Shown here: positions 20,046-28,265 of the stretch, one piece after another | Numbering within the stretch: the stretch's first letter is position 1 | How the letters are laid out: every line of letters begins with the position of its first letter | Assembly: GCA_006503475.1 (NCBI GenBank) | Contig: RSEH01000036.1 | Coordinates: 1 to 64,000, forward strand | From: Stentor roeselii | Lineage: Eukaryota > Ciliophora > Heterotrichea > Heterotrichida > Stentoridae | Direction: 5' to 3' | DNA length: 64,000 bases | The notes under the pieces: generated by a model | What the model saw: only the letters and a program-made list of their open reading frames with translations | Databases searched by the model: none | What the model was told of the DNA's origin: nothing | Position numbers and translations under genes: made by a program

Positions 20046-21506
20046 ATGGAAGTTTGTATAATCGGGGGAGGATACTCCGCAATCATCTCAGCCAAAGTAA
20101 GCATATCACAAGGCCTAACCCCATTCATCCTAAACAAATCACCTGCAACAGGAGGTCTTTGGAAAGGTTCACCAAACGAGATCGGAGTTTGGAGGTCAAT
20201 AACAGCAAACAACAGTAAATACATCACATGTTTTTCCGACCAGCCGTGGGAAACTTCAATTCCTGACTACCCGACAGGCAACCAATTTTTAGACTACCTT
20301 TCAAGTTACATCGAAAAGCACAACCTCTCCCAATTCATCCACAACAATTGCGAAGTAAGTCTAATCGAGAGATCCTCAGAAGGCTTTCTCGTTTACTGGA
20401 CTTGTGGTTCCGAAACTCATTCAAAGTACTTCAAATACGTCATCATCGCTTCAGGCCGCAACGCGCGAGAAGTCATTCCTTTCAGCAACTCCGAAGTCTT
20501 TCAAGGCACCATCATAAAAGGAGGTGACTACCGAGAGCCTTCAGTCTTTCAAGGGAAAAACGTCCTGGTAATCGGCAGAAGCTTCACCGCTTCAGACATC
20601 GCTCTCGACGCTTTAGAAACCGCGAAGTCAGTTTCCCAGATCTACCGAAAACCTTATCTAATAATCCGAAAGTACCTCAACCAGATCCCTTCCGACTTTT
20701 TTATTTTTTCAGTTCACGAATCAGAAAAAGTTCAGAATTTTTTAAATAATTCTCAAGAACGGCTTGAAAAATGCAAAAAAATCATAAAGTTGATGGGAAA
20801 CCCTTCAGAAGTACTGAAAGACTGGAAAGTTGATGAAGACTCTCTCGACGCTGACCATTTCAACGTCTCAGTTTCAAACGACGCTTATTACTCAGCGGTC
20901 AGTCAAGGCTCCATCAAGTGCGTCAGAGGCTCGGCTGCTGAGTTTTATGAAAATGGAGTCGTTTTGCATGATGGCCGACGAGTCCCTGCTGACGTGGTGG
21001 TCGTCGCGATGGGGTACCAGGCGAACTACTCGTTTTTGAGCAAGGAAATCCAGGACATCATTCAATATGACCCTCTCGATAAACTCGTTCCTGTTATTTT
21101 GTATCGCGCTGTCTGTCATCCTGACCTCCCTGGCCTTTGCTTTGTCGGAAACTTTTCAAATCATGCACCTGGATTCGAAGTTGAAGCGGAAATGGGAGTC
21201 AAGTTCTTGACTGGAAATATTCAAGCCACTTATGAGGAAATGAGTCAAGGGGTTAGAACTGAAGAAGATATCAGGAAACATGGAAGACATTTTGTTAGAG
21301 CTTATGATTCGGTCGGGTTCACTAAAGAGTGCTTGAAAAATGTAGGGGTTAGAATCAATTATGAGATGATTAAGGAAGAACTTGGATTTGGCAATGGACC
21401 TTTATTGCCTTGCTTTTATTATCTTGATAGGCCTGGACAACTTGAGATTTGTAGGCAAACAGTTAAAGAAATAAAAGAAAAGTACCCGGAATATGGGTTT
21501 GCTTAG
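20046..21506 (+). CDS. Flavin-containing monooxygenase-like protein
   Basis: The 486-residue protein has the two Rossmann folds of class B flavin monooxygenases. The FAD motif CIIGGGYSAIISAK is at residues 4-17, followed by GGLWKG. The FMO signature region is FQGTIIKGGDYREP, a variant of FxGxxxHxxxY. The NADPH motif is VLVIGRSFTASDIALD. Near the end, VVVAMGYQANYSFL fits the ATG-type linker. Such enzymes oxygenate nitrogen or sulfur in small molecules using NADPH and O2. The His of the signature is replaced by Lys/Gly, so activity as a true FMO is not certain. No C-terminal membrane anchor is visible. The start at 20046 directly precedes the FAD-binding strand. Confidence 0.88.
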   Translation: MEVCIIGGGYSAIISAKVSISQGLTPFILNKSPATGGLWKGSPNEIGVWRSITANNSKYITCFSDQPWETSIPDYPTGNQFLDYLSSYIEKHNLSQFIHNNCEVSLIERSSEGFLVYWTCGSETHSKYFKYVIIASGRNAREVIPFSNSEVFQGTIIKGGDYREPSVFQGKNVLVIGRSFTASDIALDALETAKSVSQIYRKPYLIIRKYLNQIPSDFFIFSVHESEKVQNFLNNSQERLEKCKKIIKLMGNPSEVLKDWKVDEDSLDADHFNVSVSNDAYYSAVSQGSIKCVRGSAAEFYENGVVLHDGRRVPADVVVVAMGYQANYSFLSKEIQDIIQYDPLDKLVPVILYRAVCHPDLPGLCFVGNFSNHAPGFEVEAEMGVKFLTGNIQATYEEMSQGVRTEEDIRKHGRHFVRAYDSVGFTKECLKNVGVRINYEMIKEELGFGNGPLLPCFYYLDRPGQLEICRQTVKEIKEKYPEYGFA

Positions 21507-21531
21507 TGTAATAAGAAAGTTGATAACATGA

Positions 21532-22062
21532 TTAGATATATAAGAGATTGTAAGTCAAAAGTGACTTTCGATCTGCTTGAATACTTTCGAAAGATTTCTG
21601 GATTTCTTCATATCCTGAAAATCTGGATTTTTCGAGCTTTTCATTCAACTTTTGAGTATTCTCAACACTTGTTCGTGATATTTCTATCGGAATTCGTTGA
21701 TTCTTAAGCTGGTATCGCCATTCTAAAAAACGCATCACTTTTTGAGGGCTGTTCACAGTAGCGTCGAATATTTCCTTTTTCTTCTCGAAAGTCTCTTTGC
21801 TGAAGAGCAACAAGGCCACGATCAGCTCAAATTTGTTGACAAAACCGTTGATTGCGAAGAAGTGAAAACTTGATTTGATGTTCCAATTTTTCAGAAAAAG
21901 GTCAAATGTTTGAGCATCGAGTCTGCTTGCAATAAGCTGGGTATCCAGGCGTTGTAGTTCAGAAAATGAAAAAATATCCAACCTCGCACTTTCCAGAAAC
22001 CCAAGAACAACTTCATGTTTATTCATGTCACCATAGGTATTTCTAGAAGCACAACAGCCCAT
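21532..22062 (-). CDS. Predicted N-myristoylated protein, function unknown
   Basis: The frame is open from 22080, but the second ATG at 22062 gives MGCCASRNTYGD, a textbook N-myristoylation site (Gly2, Ser6) with two palmitoylatable Cys. I therefore prefer it, giving 176 residues. The body is helical (RLDTQLIASRLDAQTFDLFL, FELIVALLLFSKETFEKKKE) and resembles degenerate EF-hand pairs of calcium-sensor relatives, but no canonical Ca2+ loop is present. It is probably membrane-attached. It is divergent from RanBP1, with 76 nt between the chosen start codons, which must hold both promoters. Confidence 0.75.
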   Translation of the reverse strand: MGCCASRNTYGDMNKHEVVLGFLESARLDIFSFSELQRLDTQLIASRLDAQTFDLFLKNWNIKSSFHFFAINGFVNKFELIVALLLFSKETFEKKKEIFDATVNSPQKVMRFLEWRYQLKNQRIPIEISRTSVENTQKLNEKLEKSRFSGYEEIQKSFESIQADRKSLLTYNLLYI

Positions 22063-22138
22063 AAATATAAAATCAGCCATTCAGCATCCTCAAGTCTCAC
22101 TTTTCCATTTTCAACTAAACCAAGTGAATCTAATAAAT

Positions 22139-22696
22139 ATGAGCGAAAATCTTCAAGCTTTCCTAGCCAGCAAAAAAGAAGAGGACGAGGAAGGCGGAGA
22201 AGACGTAAACCCCGAAGAAGAAGTGAAGGGCGACTGGAAAGCCGTCGATCTTCCTGAAGTCGAAGTCAAGACTGGTGAAGAGAACAAAGAACTGATCTAC
22301 AAAGGACGAGGAAAGCTCTACAGATGGGGCGAAGAACAATGGAAAGAAAGAGGTCTCGGCGATGTCAAGCTTCTCAGAGACAAAGACGACAAAAAGGTCT
22401 CGTTTGTCATGAGACAGGACAGCACAAAGAAAGTCATCGCCAACTTCATCATTGAAGACGACCCCCTTTGTCAACTTGTTCCTCATGCTGGAAGCGACAA
22501 GGCTTGGCTTTGGATGGCTCATGATTATTCGGATGGAGAACCCAAAAGACATAAGTTTGCTCTTAGGTTTGGAACACCTGATGCTTGTCAAGAGTTTAAG
22601 AGGGCTTTTGATGATGCGAAGATTTATAATCATTGCATTAGGGCTGGCACTGAGGCTACACCTGCACCTGTTATTGAGGAGAAGAAAACTGAATAA
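22139..22696 (+). CDS. RANBP1: Ran-binding protein 1
   Basis: The 185-residue protein has an acidic N terminus and one Ran-binding domain at about residues 40-170: GRGKLYRWGEEQWKERGLGD, KVSFVMRQDSTKKVIANF and WMAHDYSDGEPKRHKFALRF. RanBP1 binds Ran-GTP released with export complexes and helps RanGAP hydrolyse the nucleotide in the cytoplasm. An acidic, Glu-rich tail ends the protein. ATG at 22139 is the only ATG near the domain; an upstream in-frame GTG was ignored. A short repeat cluster follows the stop. Confidence 0.95.
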   Translation: MSENLQAFLASKKEEDEEGGEDVNPEEEVKGDWKAVDLPEVEVKTGEENKELIYKGRGKLYRWGEEQWKERGLGDVKLLRDKDDKKVSFVMRQDSTKKVIANFIIEDDPLCQLVPHAGSDKAWLWMAHDYSDGEPKRHKFALRFGTPDACQEFKRAFDDAKIYNHCIRAGTEATPAPVIEEKKTE

Positions 22697-22709
22697 GGAT
22701 ATATCTTAA

Positions 22710-22885
22710 TAGGAATAGTTCAATTGTGGATAGGAAAATAGGAAGAGGTGGCTTGTGGATAGGAAAATAGGAATTCGAAGGGAATTGAATAGGAAAATAG
22801 GAAGAGTTTTGGATGGAAAATAGGAATGTGTGAATAGGAAAATAGGAAGGTTTAATGGATTGAGGAGAATAGGAAAATAGGAAAA
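22710..22885. repeat. Dispersed AGGAAAATAGGAA repeat cluster
   Basis: At least six near-identical copies of ATAGGAAAATAGGA begin at about 22732, 22761, 22791, 22814, 22836 and 22871, separated by 22-35 nt of varied sequence. The cluster lies in the 3' flank of RanBP1. The spacers are G/T-rich and hold no reading frame. The rest of the gap to 23130 shows nothing recognisable. Confidence 0.8.
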
Positions 22886-23130
22886 CGGGGATCTTTTGAT
22901 TTGATCGTTTTGGAAGATATTATTTTATGGCTTGATCGTGAAACTGCTAAATTATTTTCCAATGGTTTTCAGTATTTTTTAAAGGAAGAGAGTAATGAGT
23001 AAAATATTTAATGATAATTCCTTCTTGTTTGAAATACAAAAAAACTTGCACAAAGAAAATCTCTGAGTCAATTAAAAATAATAATAAATCTTGATAACCA
23101 ACAACATCACCGCCAACAGTCTCTATTAAT

Positions 23131-23832
23131 TTAAAGAAGATTACTTAATTGACCCTCTAATTTCTTAATGTGTTCCAACATCTCGGCCTCCTGCTCACTG
23201 TAAAATTGAGACCTGATGACTTTAAAAGCTTCTCTATTCGCATAAAATTTTCCAGTCAAAGGATCTTTATACTTAGCATATGCGCCAGTAACAGCACAAA
23301 TTCTTTTAATAGGTTTACTTCTAAAAAAACTTTCCAGTGGCTGAGTATGCCAAATGGTAGTCTTTCTTTTTCCAGCCTTTGCGATTTCCTTCAACCTCCA
23401 AGTGACAGGTCCTCGATCCTTTTTACAAACAACTGAGTTTTTCGAGTTTTCTTCATTTCTCAGCAATTTAGTAAGGTCATGCGCGTTGTACATCTCAACA
23501 ATAGCAGCTTGTTCAAGCATTTCCTTCTGAGTGATTCCTTCAACCCTTTTAAACTTGATAGTTTTCTTCTGAACCTTCTTACTTCTGATCTTTCCCTTCT
23601 TTTTATCCTCTTCAGGTAGAACTTTTTGCTCTTCTTGGTCAGATTCGCTTTCTCCTTTAAAAAAATCATCATCAAACCTGTCTTCTTTCTCACTTTCCTC
23701 TTCATACTCGTCATCTGACCTTGCTTCCTTGAAGATCTCCTGAGCCCAGAAGGCCCCATCAAGTTCTTTTTCATCTCCAATCAACTCTTTCATCCTCTTT
23801 CCCCGAGTGGACCTGCTGGGCAGTTCTTTCAT
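23131..23832 (-). CDS. VPS72: VPS72/YL1 (SWC2) subunit of the H2A.Z exchange complex
   Basis: The 233-residue protein has both halves of the YL1 family. The N terminus (LPSRSTRGKRMKELIGDE, then FW, then an acidic run with DRFDDDFFKGESESD) is the H2A.Z-H2B binding region. The C terminus holds the YL1_C motif (KRICAVTGAYAKYKDPLTGK, then FYANREAFKVIR). In animals and yeast this subunit of SRCAP/SWR1 delivers H2A.Z to nucleosomes. A Lys-rich middle part (GKIRSKKVQKKTIKFKR) fits nuclear import. It is shorter than the human protein (about 364 residues), mainly in the linker. It is head-to-tail with the PP2C gene upstream on the same strand. Confidence 0.93.
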   Translation of the reverse strand: MKELPSRSTRGKRMKELIGDEKELDGAFWAQEIFKEARSDDEYEEESEKEDRFDDDFFKGESESDQEEQKVLPEEDKKKGKIRSKKVQKKTIKFKRVEGITQKEMLEQAAIVEMYNAHDLTKLLRNEENSKNSVVCKKDRGPVTWRLKEIAKAGKRKTTIWHTQPLESFFRSKPIKRICAVTGAYAKYKDPLTGKFYANREAFKVIRSQFYSEQEAEMLEHIKKLEGQLSNLL

Positions 23833-23890
23833 CTATTAAATATTAAAGCCTACAAAACTCACTCGGCAACACCCAAGATTCCATTTCTCT

Positions 23891-25165
23891 TCAATTGAAA
23901 AATCCTGAACTAGTACTAAGTCTTCCTTCCAAGTCACAACTTTGACTTGTTTTAACATGTTCTGGAGTGTCTCTTAATTCAAAAACAACGCAAGAAATAT
24001 CATCCATGTTCACATCACTGCTGGTCATCAGTGACAACCACCTGACCCTCGCCTCTTCACAGAGCAGTTGCGCGATACACGAGTTGCTAAGGCCGACATT
24101 TAAGTCGTTGTTCAACTGGTCTTTGCAGAGACTGCGAAAAGTTTCAACGAAAGCGACGACTTCTTCATTTTCCATCACGTCCCAAACGCCGTCTGAAGCC
24201 AGGACTATGAAAAAGTCGTCTTGTTTTATTGGAAAAATTTTGATGGAGGCTTCGCTGGACACCCCAAGTCTTCGAAGCGAGAAGTCACCCTGAGCGCGAC
24301 TTACTGAAACACTTGGCAACTGCTTGGAAGGGTCGAAGATTCGGAATGGACTCATGGAAAGGTTCTCAGAATGAGGAAATCGCTCAATTTTTCCTCCTGC
24401 ATTAAGAATTCGAAGGTTTTCCTCAGAATCGCTTGGTTTGTGGTCTTTTGTCAGTTGACAAGGCACAAGATGTCTTGAATAATGCTGGCTTCGAGTGAAT
24501 CTTACCTTGTTCAACTCCTGGTTACTTAAAAAGTGACTTCGGTTTAATAGAGAAAGAGAATGCGTTGATGCGGAAGCTAAAACTGCTCTTGAGTCTCCAA
24601 TGTTGCAGGAAAAAATCGAGTTTGGAGTCACCAGGACTATCAGCTGCGTGCTTTATAATCATTACCTTCCTGATTGAGAACAGTCAAAAGATGCAAATTT
24701 TAACTCTTCAGTGCTTTTTTCTGCCAAATCTGCTAAAAAAAACTCTGGAATCACCTGTCTGAGACTTACTTCACTCGAAAATTGTTGAAAATGCTTTATC
24801 GAAATGTTTAAAAGCAACTCGACCACCTTATCACCATTTTTTCCGTGACCATCAAAAAGGCCTAAAAGAACAAATTCTGAGTTTTGAATAAAAAAACAGT
24901 TGTCTTGGCAGAGTTTTCGAGATTTTTTATGGGGATTCAAACCTGGAAGCACACAAAGTGAAAGTTTTTTTGATGGAAAAAGAGGAAATGAGTCTTCTAT
25001 TAACACCTTTAGAGGTTTCGGGAGTTTTAAGTCGAGTTCGATAAACGAATTTCTTCTGAAACTTGTCCGGGTTCTTAATTTGAGTCTTGCACTTTGAGGG
25101 TAAGACAAAACTACTGGCTGTTCAGGTGATGATATTTTTTGTTTCTTCCTAGCACAAGTTCCCAT
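23891..25165 (-). CDS. PP2C-type protein phosphatase, one intron
   Basis: Exons 24666-25165 and 23891-24650 encode 419 residues after removal of a 15-nt intron. Motifs of the metal-dependent PPM family are clear: QDNCFFIQNSEFVLLGLFDGHG (DGHG at residues 105-108), SGSTQLIVL across the splice junction, CNIGDSRAVLA, LTKDHKP, SRAQGDFSLRRLG, VLASDGVWDVMENEEV and NMDDISCVVF. It removes phosphate from Ser/Thr using two Mn2+/Mg2+ ions. The start MGTCARKK allows N-myristoylation, so the enzyme may be membrane-bound. The gene at 36758-38125 is a paralogue with the intron at the same site and phase. Confidence 0.93.
24651..24665 (-). other. 15-nt intron in the PP2C gene
   Basis: On the coding strand GTAATGATTATAAAG. 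It splits a Ser codon (AG|C, phase 2) inside the conserved SGST motif. Retention gives a stop at once. The paralogous PP2C at 36758 has its intron at the same codon and phase. Confidence 0.95.
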
Positions 25166-25658
25166 AAAAATAAGTTTATTAGATTTTTACTTCGTAGAAA
25201 TGTCATGATGTAGATTTTTTTATAATTGGATTGTTTTGGATTTGATAAGGTTATTATAGAATTGTTTAGACTTATTAAGGAGTTTTAGGAATATTTAAAG
25301 ATAAGTGAGAGTTTTAATCAATTTTATGAATTTAATTGAAAAATATTTGGATCAAAGCTTTAGCTTTTAATTATTCATGAGATTTTAACAATGTAATATT
25401 TATTGATCTAACATAGAGTAACAACCCAGCAGATTCTCATAATTGTAATCTCAAATTTAATAAAAATAAAACATCTTAAAAAATTATTCGAAATATTCTT
25501 TAATTCCTCTAATCATCACATATTTCCCAATCAACTATCTAATAATATCCATCTTTAATAAATCACTAATGATTTTCTTGCATTGCTAATCATCCCAACC
25601 TTCATTTCCGAAAAGTCTATCCACCTCACTAACCCACAAAAATATTAAATACTTGACT
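25166..25658. other. AT-rich intergenic sequence
   Basis: About 0.5 kb between the divergently placed 5' end of PP2C and the 3' end of the kinase gene. No gene or repeat is recognised; the sequence changes from G/T-rich to A/C-rich near 25400. Confidence 0.6.
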
Positions 25659-27068
25659 TTATTTTCTCGAACTCGCATAAAACATTCCAGAAACTCCCAT
25701 ATTCTTTGACAAAAAGCTAAGATCCAACTTACTAACATTTTTCTTACTAAAGTTCTTTGAAGAACTTCCAGAGTATCCGATTCCATTATCATAAGTAGGT
25801 CTATTCCTAATGCTAGTGGACTGATTATGAAAGCTGAACTTAACCAGACTTTCATTAGACTGATTCGGAAGCAAAGAGTACTTTTTTTTCATTTGTTCTT
25901 TTTCCAAATACCCTCCTTTTAAAGTCGACTTTGCGCCATATCTGATTTTACTCACATCAAGCACAATTTTTTTCCTGGTTTCAATAACTTGCTTGATATT
26001 CGGAAGTTTTTCATGAAATTTTCGATACCCTTCCTCACGAATCTTATTAACCGCTTCATTTTCCTTTGAAGGTGAGACTTTTCTCCCAAAAGCAGGTGAG
26101 TTGCTGAGATATTGCAAGTTTTTCCTACTTTTATAAGGCGAAAAATAGTTTTTTCTTGATCTTTTCGATGATTTCTGCGAAATCTCTTCAAAAAAATGAT
26201 GATTCAGGAGCTTGTCAACTGAAACTCGCTGATCTGGGTCAAGTTCAACACAGACTTTAATGAAATCTGCCAAGTCTTTCGGGAAATTCGTTAAATGGTT
26301 GTCGAGACTTGATGAGGACTTCGGCAGCTTTTTGGGAATTACGATGAAGGACTGGAAGGCTGGATTCGTGTTAAATGAACGTTGAAGGGATTGAGGCAGG
26401 CTTCCACAGGTCTTTACTATTAGACTCAGAGTGTCCATGTCTGAAGAACCTGGGAACAACGGCTGATTTGTAAACATCTCGTATGTCAGACAGCCTAAGG
26501 CCCATACATCGATTGAGAAGTGGTAACGGCTTCGGACTAGAAGCTCAGGGGATCGATACCATCTTGTTGAAACGTATTCTGTTAGGATCTCTGATGATCG
26601 AATTGACCTCGCAAACCCAAAATCGCAGACTTTTAAATGTCCTTGCTTTGAGACTAATAGGTTTTCAGGTTTTATGTCACGGTGAATGATTTTCATAGAA
26701 TGGCAATGTTGAAGTGCTTTGGCTGTCTGAAAAACCAAACTTTTTATTTCTGTTAATGATATTCCTCCAGACTTTGCATTCAACAATTCCAACAAATTAC
26801 AATCAACGAACTCAAAAATCAGATAAAGGTTGTCATTAATTGTGATAACTTCTTCAAGGCTGACGACATTAGGATGTTTGACACTTTTCAATATCTTGAT
26901 TTCTCGATAAGCAATTTTTTTTATTTGTGGGATCGTCTCAATATTTTTGATTTTCTTGATGGCGACGAATTTCTGAGTGTCTTTGTTAACGGCTTTCATT
27001 ACTTTTCCATAAGTCCTGAATGAATTTTACCCTTCGCCGATTTTAAAAAGAATGTCAAACTTTTCCAT
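25659..27068 (-). CDS. CDKL-type protein kinase, one intron
   Basis: Exon 1 (27031-27068) encodes MEKFDILFKIGEG. A 15-nt intron (27016-27030) follows, and exon 2 continues TYGKVMKAVNKDTQKFVAIK, completing the glycine loop, for 464 residues in total. The kinase domain (about 4-290) has the VAIKK lysine, HRDIKPENLL, CDFGFA and an activation loop LTEYVSTRWYRSPELL. A TEY motif with CMGC-type RWYRSPE is typical of CDKL kinases, closest to CDKL5, which act at cilia and flagella. All catalytic residues are present. The tail of about 170 residues is basic, Ser- and Asn-rich and probably disordered. An internal ATG at 26999 would remove the glycine loop and is not the start. Confidence 0.92.
27016..27030 (-). 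other. 15-nt intron in the kinase gene
   Basis: On the coding strand GTAAAATTCATTCAG. It interrupts the glycine-rich loop (GEG|TYGKV); splicing restores the frame and the conserved motif exactly. Confidence 0.95.
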
Positions 27069-27412
27069 TAGTTTATAATTTAGGCCAAAAAAGCTCATTC
27101 TTCACTTGAGACAAGAAGGAGAAGGTTTAAGTTATAATAAAACTTTGTAGATCTTAAAGTTTTGATAATAATTTTTATAAGGCTATCAATTGATTATCTT
27201 TCTTATTCAAGAAAAATTTAGCGATTTACCCGAAATACTTTAAAGATCTTAAATAATTAGAAATTTGAAGATTTTTACAAGGGAAACTTTCCATTATTTT
27301 TATTTAAATATGAAAACATTTCGGGAAATTCATGCGTTTTTTCCAGTTTTTCCTAGAAAACTGAAATTTCCGTACATAAATTTTTCACTATATATGCAGG
27401 CAATTATTTATA
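27069..27412. other. Bidirectional 5' intergenic region
   Basis: A 344-base AT-rich spacer between the start codons of the CDKL-type kinase (minus) and the hypothetical gene (plus). It must contain both promoters. I recognise no specific element. Confidence 0.6.
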
Positions 27413-28057
27413 ATGATATTTACACCAGTAACTCCATCTGATAAAGATAAGAATCAAATCCCAAGTATCGAAGGCCTGAATTTCAGCGAAGAACTTCAAA
27501 CATTCAATGAAAATCTTTCAAAAAGCTTTAGAAATTCTCTAGAAAAAGGTGAACAAAACATTGAAAAATCTCAGAAGTTTGATCAACCTTTCTTATCATC
27601 TCAGCTTCCGCTAATTCCGAAGCTGTTCAGTCAATATCAGTTCAAACTAGAACTTGAAAGCCACATCGAAATGCCAGTCAACAAAAGTAAATACTTTTCT
27701 TTTAAGCTGGTTTTGAATCCCTTAGGCGATTGTATTCTTCCTATGAGTGAGACAGTCAACTTGAAAGTTGTCATTTTAAGCCAAGATGGGAAGAAAATTA
27801 TTAAAAACATGAAAGGCGGAAATATTTTAAGAGGAAATTACAAGCAGACTATGAAATTTTTTCCAAAAGAAAATAAGCATATTGCTTATTTTCGCATTCA
27901 AATCACGGAAGTATCATGCCACTTCCTCGGCAAGTCAGTAAGCTTAAAAGTCCTTGCAAAAAAGTCCGACTTCCTTCGAAACCAAAGCTGGAAAATCAAA
28001 TCATTTTCTTTAAAAGACCTGAAAGTAAAAGCCAAAGATTACCGAAAAAAAAAATAG
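27413..28057 (+). CDS. Hypothetical protein with a beta-rich C-terminal half
   Basis: A 214-residue protein. Residues 1-65 are polar and probably disordered. Residues 70-190 alternate hydrophobic strands in the way of a beta sandwich (YQFKLELESHIEMP, YFSFKLVLNPLGDCILPM, VNLKVVILSQDGKKI, HIAYFRIQITEVS, VSLKVLAKKSDFL). The tail is basic (KDYRKKK). I recognise no family and no catalytic residues. A strand pattern like this occurs in immunoglobulin-like, C2 and transcription-factor folds, and sequence alone does not decide between them. Confidence 0.7.
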   Translation: MIFTPVTPSDKDKNQIPSIEGLNFSEELQTFNENLSKSFRNSLEKGEQNIEKSQKFDQPFLSSQLPLIPKLFSQYQFKLELESHIEMPVNKSKYFSFKLVLNPLGDCILPMSETVNLKVVILSQDGKKIIKNMKGGNILRGNYKQTMKFFPKENKHIAYFRIQITEVSCHFLGKSVSLKVLAKKSDFLRNQSWKIKSFSLKDLKVKAKDYRKKK

Positions 28058-28265
28058 TCCTAATAAATGGAATATAAATGAATAAATAGCTGATGAAAAA
28101 CCTAAGCCGTTTCTCAAATTTTTACTGAGATCATGGTGATTCCTTAGATGCCTGAGTCTTTTTCCTAATCCTCTAAATCCCATCCTCCTCCATCATCCAC
28201 TTCTCATCTCCTCTCCTAAAATCCAAGAACCTTCAAAGGCCGACGCAGCAGAGCCAGTCTTTAAA

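Noticed and set aside
20355-20369. GTAAGTCTAATCGAG in the monooxygenase gene as a hidden in-frame 15-nt intron.
   Set aside because: It encodes VSLIE, which fits the beta strand expected in flavin monooxygenases at that point, so it is most likely exon.
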